Shown: piece by piece, positions 9,020 to 16,913 of the stretch
How positions within the stretch are numbered: position 1 is the stretch's first letter
Layout: every line of letters starts with the position of its first letter
NCBI GenBank assembly: GCA_025355995.1
Contig: JANXYQ010000065.1
Coordinates: forward strand, 22,462-86,461
Direction: 5' to 3'
Length of the DNA: 64,000 nt
DNA from: Spirochaetaceae bacterium
Lineage (GTDB): Bacteria; Spirochaetota; Spirochaetia; Treponematales; Rectinemataceae
Program-made: the position numbers and the translations under genes
The notes under the pieces: model-generated
Told to the model about the DNA's origin: nothing
Database searches by the model: none
What the model saw: the letters and a program-made list of their open reading frames with translations, nothing else

Positions 9020-9909
9020 TTCCTCTCCACTATCAGCCGATTGGACTCGAGGCGCGAAGTCACCAATCCTCGGTCGGCCAACCATGAGACATATGAACGC
9101 ACGGTAGATCCCAATAGCGCGTACTGGGTGTGGTTTAGCTCGATGCCGTAGCTCCAGGCCAGGCGCGCCATAAGGGTCTCGGGGGCCGATGCCTCCGAGC
9201 ATAGCTCGAGGATCCGTTCTCCGACCTCGAGTATTTTTGCCTTATTCGCTGCGACCAATGCACCAGCTTCCCGCGTCGGCTCGGCATGGCTCGGTACTAT
9301 CCAGTCCGCGTCTATGCCTGCCACGGCGTCGAGCGTCGCAAGGTGGGCGGCCACGTCGTAGACAAAATAGTAGCTGTACTTCTGGAGGATCTCGGGACTG
9401 GCGACTGCGTCCGCGGCGAAGAACACCCTGTCAGGAGTCATGAAGCCGATCATCCCCATATAATGCCCTGGCAGGGGGAGAGCGTCGATGCCCGCGTCCG
9501 GAACGGCGCAGGGCGCCTCCAGGAGATCCGTCACGCGGGAGCTCTTGGCGACGAGGAATTTATTCCGCAACGGAGGCAGGGGAAACCCGCCCCACAGGAA
9601 GCTCGGCTCGAGGGCGGGATTTTCTATGAACGCCGCCTCGATCCGCTGCGCCGCGATCCGGCAATTCGTCCGAGACTGGATGAAGGCATTGCCTCCGCAG
9701 TGATCCGCGTTCGAATGGGTATTCGCGATGCAGGAGACGGAGAGGCTCGCCGTTTCGCAGGCGCGCAGCATCCTTCTGCCTGCGTCATCGTCGTTCCCGG
9801 TATCTATCAGGATCGCTCGGCCGCCGCCCGGCGCGAAGACGCCGACATTGGTCGGGCCGCGCGCGACATAGGTAGATCCAGCCAGAAGGGTGAGCTCGAG
9901 GCTAGGCAT
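9016..9909 (-). CDS. Metallo-beta-lactamase-fold hydrolase
   Basis: A 297-residue zinc hydrolase of the MBL superfamily. Metal-ligand motifs are THSNADHCGG (HxHxDH variant with Asn between His and Ala-Asp-His), LPLPGHYMG, FFAADAV and VPSHAEPT. The Asn in place of the usual middle His is a departure from the canonical HxHxDH and may alter one metal site. The C-terminal third (from about residue 215) is helical and resembles the winged-helix end seen in some MBL-fold proteins. The start at 9909 has a GGGGG tract 8 nt upstream. Translation is coupled to the GNAT gene. The substrate is unknown. Confidence 0.85.
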   Translation of the reverse strand: MPSLELTLLAGSTYVARGPTNVGVFAPGGGRAILIDTGNDDDAGRRMLRACETASLSVSCIANTHSNADHCGGNAFIQSRTNCRIAAQRIEAAFIENPALEPSFLWGGFPLPPLRNKFLVAKSSRVTDLLEAPCAVPDAGIDALPLPGHYMGMIGFMTPDRVFFAADAVASPEILQKYSYYFVYDVAAHLATLDAVAGIDADWIVPSHAEPTREAGALVAANKAKILEVGERILELCSEASAPETLMARLAWSYGIELNHTQYALLGSTVRSYVSWLADRGLVTSRLESNRLIVERK

Positions 9910-9946
9910 TTCAATGCCCCCATCGGCGAAGCATTTTCGTCCCGGC

Positions 9947-10165
9947 TTACTCCGGCTTATCCGCGCTCGAGCCTTCCTCGGCCGCGGAGCCATCCGAGGT
10001 CGCGTCCTGATCCTCGGCGTCTTCGCCCTCGACCCCTTCGCCTTCGACCCCTTCGCCTTCTGGGTGGCTCTTTAACTCCGCATGGCGGAGCTTCTTTTCT
10101 TCTTTCTTTTTCTTTTTCTCGAGCTCTTTCCGGCGCTTTTCGCTGCTGTATTGGTTGGGTCGCAT
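9947..10165 (-). CDS. Small highly charged protein with acidic repeat tail
   Basis: A 72-residue protein beginning MRPNQYSSEKRRKELEKKKK, preceded by a strong GAGGAG site 5-6 nt before the ATG. Residues 9-26 form a Lys/Glu-rich amphipathic helix. The rest is a very acidic tail with GEGVE repeated (EGEGVEGEGVEGED), encoded by an 18-nt direct repeat near 10024-10055. Similar small KRRKELEKK-type proteins occur in other bacteria without an assigned function. RNA or ribosome association is only a guess from the charge. It precedes the MBL and GNAT genes in the same direction. Confidence 0.7.
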   Translation of the reverse strand: MRPNQYSSEKRRKELEKKKKKEEKKLRHAELKSHPEGEGVEGEGVEGEDAEDQDATSDGSAAEEGSSADKPE

Positions 10166-10275
10166 TTTTTCTCCTCGGGACGCCTTACAACGACGCCTTG
10201 GATCGATAATAGCACGAATCGGCACCCGGCGCTAAGGTGCTCCGCCATCTGCCGAGCGGAGGAAAAGAATGCGCC

Positions 10276-11763
10276 CTATTTAATATATGCTCTCGCTGCC
10301 GTAACGGCTTTCGCCCAGGAATCGAGCAGGCGCCTCCGTTTCCCTTCGGCCATACCGGGCGAGAATTCCCGCTTCTTTCGCCAATTGCCCTCGACCTCGG
10401 CCAGCGATTCCCAGTAGCCCGTGGCGAGCCCCGCAAGATAGGCGGCGCCTAAAGCGGTCGTCTCGCTTACTTCGGGAAGGATCACCCGGCGATTCAGGAC
10501 GTCCGCCTGGAATTGCATTAGGAAATTGTTCGCGGACGCGCCGCCGTCCGCCTTGATGCATGGGATGTCGGCTCCGAAATCCTTCTCCATGGCATCGAGC
10601 AGGTCCTTGGATTGGTATGCGATAGACTCGAGGGCGGCTCGCACGAAATGCGCCTTGGTCGTTCCGCGCGTGATGCCGACCACGGTACCCCGCGCGTCGG
10701 CATCCCAATAGGGCGCGCCCATCCCGACGAAGGCGGGCACGAGGAACACTTCCCCGGAATCATCGACCGAGCGGGCAAGCGCCTCGCTCTCGGCAGAGTC
10801 GCCGATCATGCCCATTTGGTCGCGGAGCCATTGGATCACAGCCCCCCCGATGAAGACGGACCCCTCGAGGGCGTAGGTGTAGCCCTTCCCGAGATCCCAT
10901 GCAACGGTCGTCAGTAGGCCGTGGCGCGAAGCGACGGGTGTCTTCCCCGTGTTCATCAGCGTGAAACAGCCAGTGCCATAGGTGTTCTTCGCCGCGCCCG
11001 GCTCGAAGCAGGCATGCCCGAAGAGGGCGGCTTGCTGATCTCCGGCGCAACCCGCGACGGGTATCTCGGCCCCGAGGAATTCCTTCCTGGCGAGGCCGAA
11101 GACCCCAGAGCTCGGCACTACGCGCGGCAGGATCGCGGCGGGAATCTTGAATAGCTTGAGGAGCTCCTCGTCCCATTCGCCCTTTTTTATATTGAAGAGC
11201 AGCGTCCTGCTCGCGTTCGTCGGGTCGGTAAGGTGGGCTCCGGTAAGTTTGTAGATCAGCCACGAATCGACCGTACCGAACAGGACCTCGCCTTTCTCAG
11301 CGCGCGAGCGAAGCCCCGGGACCTGGTCGAAGAGCCACATCAGCTTGGTGCCTGAAAAATAAGGGTCGATCACTAGCCCGGTTTTCTCTCGCACCAGGTC
11401 CGCAAGCCCAAGGGCGCGCAATTCGTCGCAGATATCCGACGAACGTCGACATTGCCAAACGATGGCGTTGTAGACCGGCCTGCCGGTAGCTTTATCCCAT
11501 ACGACGATCGTCTCGCGTTGGTTCGCGATGCCCATGGCCGCTACTTGATCGCTTTCGATTTGGGCGGATTCCATGGCCCCCCTCGCCGCCGCGAGTTGGG
11601 TAGACCAAATCTCTTCGGGGTCGTGTTCCACCCATCCGGGTTTCGGGAATATCTGGCTGAAGGCTATCTGATTCTGACCGATTACCACGCCCGACTTGTT
11701 GAATAGGATCGCTCGCGACGAGGTCGTGCCTTGATCCAGCGCCAGGATATATCGCTCTTTCAT
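10276..11763 (-). CDS. glpK: Glycerol kinase
   Basis: Phosphorylates glycerol to sn-glycerol 3-phosphate with ATP. The 495-residue length matches the family. The FGGY-kinase N-terminus [14 protein letters not shown], the substrate region [14 protein letters not shown], the WQCRR segment, and the C-terminal signatures [21 protein letters not shown] and [18 protein letters not shown] (shown here in parts) are all present. No glpF or glpD is adjacent, so uptake and oxidation are encoded elsewhere. Confidence 0.96.
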   Translation of the reverse strand: MKERYILALDQGTTSSRAILFNKSGVVIGQNQIAFSQIFPKPGWVEHDPEEIWSTQLAAARGAMESAQIESDQVAAMGIANQRETIVVWDKATGRPVYNAIVWQCRRSSDICDELRALGLADLVREKTGLVIDPYFSGTKLMWLFDQVPGLRSRAEKGEVLFGTVDSWLIYKLTGAHLTDPTNASRTLLFNIKKGEWDEELLKLFKIPAAILPRVVPSSGVFGLARKEFLGAEIPVAGCAGDQQAALFGHACFEPGAAKNTYGTGCFTLMNTGKTPVASRHGLLTTVAWDLGKGYTYALEGSVFIGGAVIQWLRDQMGMIGDSAESEALARSVDDSGEVFLVPAFVGMGAPYWDADARGTVVGITRGTTKAHFVRAALESIAYQSKDLLDAMEKDFGADIPCIKADGGASANNFLMQFQADVLNRRVILPEVSETTALGAAYLAGLATGYWESLAEVEGNWRKKREFSPGMAEGKRRRLLDSWAKAVTAARAYIK

Positions 11764-11817
11764 GGGCCCGATTATACGCCCGTTTTCCCCGTAAGTAAAA
11801 CGCGGCCATTCGTCGCC

Positions 11818-12759
11818 TCAGATCGTCTTGCGCAGACTGACGGAAAGGCCGAGCCTGATCCGCGCGATCGCGTCATTCCCGAAGTCCGCGCTTCCGCTCG
11901 ATACGTATCGATTATAGACGAGCTCTCCGGCAAGGCCGCAATCCATCCCAGCGACGCGAAATCGGAATAGCGTGTACTCGATGCCGGCGGTCGCGAAGAA
12001 GCCTCCCGATGCCTCATACGGGCGGGTACCGTCCAGGTTCGGCGAACCCAGTGTGACGGCCGGGCCAGCGTATATCTTCAGGTGCCTATCCAGGCCGAGG
12101 GCGAGGACGGCGGGCAGACGAAAGTCGCCGAGAGTACCGTCGTATTCTGGCCTTAGCTCGATTCCCGACTCGACGCCGAATATCCGATATGCGACACCTA
12201 CGGAGCCTCGAATCCCGCGTAGGAAATCCCTCGCTCCGATGCTTACCCCAAGGGAGCCCGAGAAAACAAGCCCCAGATATTCGGCCGGGGGCACGATCCT
12301 CCCTGCCCCGGCGTATGCTTTGGCCCAATAGCTTTCCGAGAGCGCCGACTCGATGACCCCGCGGGTCGGTCCGTCAGAAGCCGCATGGATGAATTTGCCC
12401 TCTCCCATGTAAATGCCGACATGCGCAAGGGGTCCCGTCGTGTTGAAAAACAGTAGGTCTCCGGGCTGGAGCTTCCCCTTGTCGATAGGCTCGCGGAAAG
12501 CGAATTGCTCGCGCGCCGTCCTGGGAAGCTCAACCCCTACAGATTGCAGGAAGACGCGATAGACGAGGCCTGAACAGTCGAAACCATTGGGGTTGATTCC
12601 GCCATAAAGATACGGGACGCCTTCATATGAAAGCGCGGTATCTACGATCCTTTCCCTAGCCTTCTTCGGCGCTGCTGTCGGGACCGGAGCCTCGGCCGCG
12701 GAATAGGTCGCGCATGCGATGAGTGCTATGATCCCGAGAGCGCGCCGAATAGGCTTCAT
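11818..12759 (-). CDS. Secreted NlpC/P60 peptidase with C-terminal beta-barrel-like domain
   Basis: A 313-residue exported protein. The chosen start at 12759 gives a clear signal peptide (MKPIRRALGIIALIACATYS then AAEA). An NlpC/P60 cell-wall endopeptidase domain follows (about 35-160), with catalytic Cys in NPNGFDCSGLVY, His in LAHVGIYMG and a third polar residue in FIHAAS. Residues from about 165 on alternate polar and hydrophobic and end SVSLRKTI, like outer-membrane barrel strands or an OmpA/porin-like domain. This suggests a peptidase tethered to, or working at, the outer membrane. The barrel assignment is inference from the pattern. Confidence 0.8.
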   Translation of the reverse strand: MKPIRRALGIIALIACATYSAAEAPVPTAAPKKARERIVDTALSYEGVPYLYGGINPNGFDCSGLVYRVFLQSVGVELPRTAREQFAFREPIDKGKLQPGDLLFFNTTGPLAHVGIYMGEGKFIHAASDGPTRGVIESALSESYWAKAYAGAGRIVPPAEYLGLVFSGSLGVSIGARDFLRGIRGSVGVAYRIFGVESGIELRPEYDGTLGDFRLPAVLALGLDRHLKIYAGPAVTLGSPNLDGTRPYEASGGFFATAGIEYTLFRFRVAGMDCGLAGELVYNRYVSSGSADFGNDAIARIRLGLSVSLRKTI

Positions 12760-12864
12760 AGGCTCATAGTATATCCCCAAAAGAAGCGCCGCGAAGCCCT
12801 TGAACATTAGCCGCCGATTGCCGATAGTTACAAAGTCGACCCGAGCGCGTCGCGCGAGGAAGGC

Positions 12865-12918
12865 ACCGCCGATTTATCCCCACTTGCGGGCGGTTTAAAA
12901 ATCCATGCTAAAAGGAGG
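12865..12918 (+). promoter_or_regulatory. SAM-II/SAM-V class riboswitch controlling ahcY-metK translation
   Basis: The 54 nt before ahcY fit the SAM-II pseudoknot layout. Stem P1 is ACCGCC (12865-12870) with GGCGGT (12889-12894). The loop carries GATTTA (12871-12876), a CCCC run and TTGC (12884-12887). After P1 come TTAAA (12895-12899) and GCTAAA (12907-12912), then the Shine-Dalgarno AGGAGG (12913-12918). GAUUU, UUGC, UUAAA and GCUAAA are the conserved blocks of SAM-II/SAM-V RNAs. The CCCC loop can pair with the GG of the ribosome site, which would hide it when SAM is bound. A weak promoter, TTGAAC-17-GATAGT, lies at 12800-12828. The call is by eye, without a covariance search. Confidence 0.82.
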
Positions 12919-12923
12919 CACGT

Positions 12924-14378
12924 ATGCCTGCCCTTCCCGAACATCGAGTCAAGGACCTCTCCCTCGCCGAATGGGGCCGAAGTGAAATCGAGCTCGCCGA
13001 ACGGGAGATGCCCGGGCTCATGGCCCTCAGGGCTAAGCATAAATCATCCAGCCCCCTGGCCGGAGCCCGGATAACTGGCAGCCTGCACATGACGCTGCAG
13101 ACGGCCGTACTCATAGAGACGCTTGTCGACCTCGGCGCCGACTTGCGCTGGTCGAGCTGCAATATCTTCTCCACGCAGGACCATGCCGCCGCGGCGATAG
13201 TAGTAGGCAGGAACGGCAGCCCAACCTCTCCGAAGGGCATACCTGTCTTCGCCTGGAAGGCCGAGACTCTCGATGAGTATTGGGAGCTCCTGGACCTTTC
13301 CCTCTCCTTCCCGGGAAAGGCTGGAGAGCCTTGCCGAGGCCCGGACCTCATCGTGGATGACGGGGGCGACGCGACCCTGATGTTCCACTTGGGATACCAG
13401 GCTGAGAAAGACCCCACACTCCTGGACCGTCCTTCGACTAGCGAGGACGAGGCCGCCCTCATAAAGCGCCTCAAGGCAATCCGTGATGCCGATCCTACTC
13501 GTTGGTCGCGAGCGGCCGCCTATCTTAAGGGCGTCTCCGAAGAAACGACGACGGGCGTACACCGCCTTTATCGGATGGCTAAGGAGGGAAGCCTCCTGAT
13601 CCCGGCGATAAACGTCAACGATTCGGTCACCAAGAGCAAGTTCGACAATCTCTACGGCTGCCGCGAGTCCCTGCTGGATGGGATCAAGCGCGCCACCGGC
13701 GTCATGATCGCGGGAAAGGTCGCTGTAGTCTGCGGCTTTGGCGATGTTGGCAAGGGCTGCGCGCAAAGCCTTCGCGGCATGGGCGCTCGCGTGGTGATTT
13801 CCGAGATCGACCCTATCTGCGCCCTACAGGCGGCGATGGAAGGCTATTCGGTGGAGCCTCTCGAGGAACGACTCGCCGAAGCGGACATCTACGTAACAGC
13901 GACAGGCTGCGTAGACGTCATCAGGGCAGAGCACCTTAGCAAGATGAAGGATGGCGCGATTGTCTGCAATATCGGCCATTTCGATCACGAGATCGATGTC
14001 GCGGGGCTAAAGAAGGTACCGGGAATCAAGCGCCTCAACGTCAAGCCGCAGGTCGATCGTTGGGTATTCCCGGACGGTCATGAGATCATCCTCTTGGCCG
14101 AGGGCAGGCTCGTCAACCTTGGGTGCGCCCAAGGCCATCCCTCTTTCGTAATGTCGGCGAGCTTTACCAATCAAGTCCTGGCTCAGATCGAGCTCTGGGC
14201 TAACCGCGCAAAGGCCGCGCCTGGAGTGCGGGTCCTCCCGCGCCAGCTTGACGAGGAAGTCGCGAGGCTTCACCTAGGAAAGCTCGGCGCGAGAATCGGG
14301 AAACTTACCAAGGATCAGGCTGATTACCTTGGCCTGAAAATCGAAGGCCCCTACAAGGGCGACAGCTACAGATACTGA
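12924..14378 (+). CDS. ahcY: Adenosylhomocysteinase (SAH hydrolase)
   Basis: Reversibly splits S-adenosylhomocysteine to adenosine and homocysteine, removing the inhibitor made by methyltransferases. It is 484 residues, of the long type (about 430-495). The substrate regions [16 protein letters not shown] and [15 protein letters not shown] are present, as is [14 protein letters not shown] with the catalytic Lys. The NAD-binding [18 protein letters not shown] is near residue 270, and the C-terminal [10 protein letters not shown] is the NAD-contacting Lys-Tyr end. A strong AGGAGG lies 5 nt before the ATG and is part of the putative SAM riboswitch. metK follows by 11 nt. Confidence 0.97.
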   Translation: MPALPEHRVKDLSLAEWGRSEIELAEREMPGLMALRAKHKSSSPLAGARITGSLHMTLQTAVLIETLVDLGADLRWSSCNIFSTQDHAAAAIVVGRNGSPTSPKGIPVFAWKAETLDEYWELLDLSLSFPGKAGEPCRGPDLIVDDGGDATLMFHLGYQAEKDPTLLDRPSTSEDEAALIKRLKAIRDADPTRWSRAAAYLKGVSEETTTGVHRLYRMAKEGSLLIPAINVNDSVTKSKFDNLYGCRESLLDGIKRATGVMIAGKVAVVCGFGDVGKGCAQSLRGMGARVVISEIDPICALQAAMEGYSVEPLEERLAEADIYVTATGCVDVIRAEHLSKMKDGAIVCNIGHFDHEIDVAGLKKVPGIKRLNVKPQVDRWVFPDGHEIILLAEGRLVNLGCAQGHPSFVMSASFTNQVLAQIELWANRAKAAPGVRVLPRQLDEEVARLHLGKLGARIGKLTKDQADYLGLKIEGPYKGDSYRY

Positions 14379-14389
14379 AAGGACGGCTT

Positions 14390-15559
14390 ATGCACTCTAC
14401 CAGATACTTATTCACCTCGGAGTCAGTCGGCGAAGGTCACCCCGATAAGGTCTGCGATCAAGTTTCCGACGCCGTCCTTGACGCCTGCCTCGCGGATGAT
14501 CCGGAAAGTCATGTCGCCTGCGAGTGCTATGCCACGACCGGCATGATCCTTGTCGGAGGAGAGATCACGACGTCTACATATGTAGACATACAGCAGCTCG
14601 CACGCGATGTCATATATGAAATCGGCTATACAAATCCGGATTATGGAATCGATTACGAATCGATGGCTGTGCTTAACGTTATCCATGCCCAGTCCCCCGA
14701 CATAAACCAAGGCGTGATAGGGAAAGGCCTCAAGGAGTTCGCTGGCAGGCAAGGCGCGGGGGATCAGGGCCTTATGTTCGGTTTTGCCTGCGCGGAGACG
14801 CCGGAACTCATGCCGGCGCCTCTCATGTTCGCCCACAAGATACTCCTTCGCGCGGCCCACCTTCGCAAAGCGAAAGAAATTCCCTGGCTGCGCCCGGACG
14901 CGAAGAGCCAGGTGACCCTCGAATACGAAGGTCACAAACCGATACGCATCGACACGGTCGTCGTGTCACACCAGCACGACCCCGATATTTCCTACGAGAC
15001 AATCCGGGAATCAGTGATAGAGGAAATAATCAGGCCTATTCTCGAACCTACCGGCCTACTCGGAAATAATACGAAATTCTTCATCAATCCCACCGGCCGC
15101 TTCGTCATTGGAGGACCCGCAGGCGACACGGGGCTGACTGGGCGCAAAATCATCGTGGATACATATGGCGGTATGGGCAGGCATGGTGGCGGCGCCTTTT
15201 CGGGAAAGGACCCGTCGAAGGTCGACCGCTCCGCTGCCTATGTCGCTCGCTATGTCGCAAAAAACATCGTCGCCGCGGGCCTCGCTGAGCGCTGCGAGAT
15301 CCAACTCGCCTATGCGATAGGCGTACCCGACCCTGTATCGATCATGGTAGAAACCTTCGGCACCGGAAAGATTCCGGATACGCGCATTGCCGATGCCGTT
15401 CGAACGGTTTTCGCCCTTGACCCCGCCGGAATAATCGCGACTCTAGACCTAAAAAGACCCATTTTCCAGAAGACGGCCTCGTATGGGCATTTCGGGCGAG
15501 ATGGGTTCTCGTGGGAGAAGACCGATAAAATTGATGCGCTAAATAAGGCCCTCAGATAG
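14390..15559 (+). CDS. metK: S-adenosylmethionine synthetase
   Basis: Makes SAM from methionine and ATP. At 389 residues it is a normal MetK. The N-terminal [16 protein letters not shown], the [12 protein letters not shown] hexapeptide region (near 122), [21 protein letters not shown], and the P-loop-like [19 protein letters not shown] (near 266) with its catalytic Lys are visible in order. It is cotranscribed with ahcY. Being downstream of a SAM-sensing leader, the pair would form a feedback loop on SAM level. Coding GC is visibly lower than in the purine operon. Confidence 0.97.
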   Translation: MHSTRYLFTSESVGEGHPDKVCDQVSDAVLDACLADDPESHVACECYATTGMILVGGEITTSTYVDIQQLARDVIYEIGYTNPDYGIDYESMAVLNVIHAQSPDINQGVIGKGLKEFAGRQGAGDQGLMFGFACAETPELMPAPLMFAHKILLRAAHLRKAKEIPWLRPDAKSQVTLEYEGHKPIRIDTVVVSHQHDPDISYETIRESVIEEIIRPILEPTGLLGNNTKFFINPTGRFVIGGPAGDTGLTGRKIIVDTYGGMGRHGGGAFSGKDPSKVDRSAAYVARYVAKNIVAAGLAERCEIQLAYAIGVPDPVSIMVETFGTGKIPDTRIADAVRTVFALDPAGIIATLDLKRPIFQKTASYGHFGRDGFSWEKTDKIDALNKALR

Positions 15560-15618
15560 TATCGATGCTGTACTAAGTATCTTTATGTATACACGAGCAA
15601 GTAGGTGTTTCTATATAT

Positions 15619-16808
15619 ATGCCCGACTATTTAGCTCCGCCTAGTAACCCAAACTCCTACATCCCACTGACCTACCCGAAAATTTCACACGCGCCCTGTA
15701 CAAGATTGCACCATATAAGGGTTGCGCGCATGGCTGTCGTTATTGCGATGGACGGGCTGAACGTTATTATTTCGAAGGGGATTTCGAGCGAGACATAGAG
15801 CTACGACTTACTATACCTACCAGACTAGCCTTGGAATTACCGACTGTACGTGAGCTTGGAATCATATCTTTTGGGTCGGGCGTCACCGACCCCTACCAAC
15901 CTCTCGAGAAAGAACATTGCATCACTGGCCACTGCGCCCAGCTTCTTGCCGATTCGCAACCGCCGCTTCCCGCCCTTGTAATGACGAAATCTGTTCTCGC
16001 GTTACGCGACTTGCCTATTTGGCGAAGAGTAAACGAGCGGGCTGGCTTCATTCTTTTAGTATCCCTGACGAGTCTCGACGAAGACCTACGAAAAATTATG
16101 GAACCCGGGGCTTCAAGTTTCGCTTCGCGTCTATCAATGCTTAAAACATTTAAAGAAGCAGGATGTACAGTTGGCGTCCTTGCAATGCCATTCCTGCCTG
16201 GACTTTCTGATGACGACGACTCAATACGCAAGCTATATACCGCATGTTCCGATTCAGGTGTCGACTACGTGATGCCAGGTGGCCTTACCTTAAGGCCGGG
16301 CCGCCAAAAAGACTTCTACATGAAGGCTCTTGCCGCAGTCCGTCCCGATCTAGTCGAGGCTACTCTTCGTTTATTCTGTGAAAACCGCAATTCAGGCGCT
16401 GCTCTCTCGACAATGACCCGCGCATTTACTAAAAGACTCTCGATAATTGGCCGTGAATTCAGAATGCCCTGGTTATTGCCACATAAGGCATTCGCGACTA
16501 TCTTGCCACCGCATGACATGCTAAGAGTCCTGTATCGCGATATGCTTGAGCTTTACAACGAAAAAGGAATAGAAACGACTGCGCTAAGGGTGAGTGCTGA
16601 AGCCTATGATACATGGCTCCTTTCTTTACGCCGCTATTTCAGGCGAAGACGAAACTTGAACAAAAACTGGCTCCACGAGCGCTTCGAAGAGGCGGCTCAC
16701 GATGGAGAGTTGGTAGAAGTTTTGCATAACTCGCGATTGTCTAAATTCACAGCTGCGGTCATCCAAGACGATGCTCGATTGAATTACCTAACCCTAAAGC
16801 TTGAGTAA
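15619..16808 (+). pseudogene. SPL-family radical SAM protein with an apparent 1-nt frameshift near its start
   Basis: The main frame (open from 15648 to TAA 16806) encodes a radical SAM enzyme of the spore-photoproduct-lyase-like family. GCAHGCRYC (15720 onwards) carries the CxxxCxxC [4Fe-4S] motif, followed by a TIM-barrel portion and a long helical C-terminus. That frame has no ATG, GTG or TTG before the Cys motif. An ATG at 15619 opens a different frame reading MPDYLAPPSNPNSYIPLTYP. Adding one A to the four-A run at 15679-15682 joins them into SYIPLTYPKNFTRALYKIAP, a natural family N-terminus. It may be a sequencing error, a true lesion or programmed slippage. The function beyond radical SAM chemistry is unknown. 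Confidence 0.72.
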
Positions 16809-16819
16809 ATATCCCATTG

Positions 16820-16835
16820 TGTTCCACGTGGAACA
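16820..16835. promoter_or_regulatory. parS: parS centromere-like site 1
   Basis: TGTTCCACGTGGAACA is a perfect 16-bp palindrome. It matches the conserved bacterial parS consensus TGTTnCACGTGnAACA bound by ParB (Spo0J). It lies about 6.4 kb from the proposed oriC, where parS sites usually cluster. parA and parB are not in this window. Confidence 0.88.
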
Positions 16836-16850
16836 AATCTGGTCTATAAG

Positions 16851-16894
16851 TAAAAATAGCCCAGGGAGTGTTCCACGTGGAACACTCCCTGGGC
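16851..16894 (-). terminator. gyrA Rho-independent terminator built on a 36-bp perfect palindrome
   Basis: Positions 16859-16894 form a perfect inverted repeat (stem GCCCAGGGAGTGTTCCAC and its complement). On the - strand it is followed by TATTTTTAC, giving a strong intrinsic terminator 20 nt after the gyrA stop. The central 16 bp are a parS site, so DNA partition signal and RNA hairpin coincide. Confidence 0.82.
16869..16884. promoter_or_regulatory. parS: parS centromere-like site 2, inside the gyrA terminator
   Basis: A second exact copy of TGTTCCACGTGGAACA begins 49 bp after the first. It is the core of the longer 16859-16894 palindrome. Two sites this close would make a strong ParB nucleation point. 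Confidence 0.88.
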
Positions 16895-16913
16895 CTAGCT
16901 CTTCATCTGGGTT

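Noticed and set aside
12808..12864. SAH riboswitch upstream of ahcY
   Set aside because: The GAGGAGCGCUGC-type core of SAH riboswitches is absent. The downstream SAM-II-like pattern fits much better.
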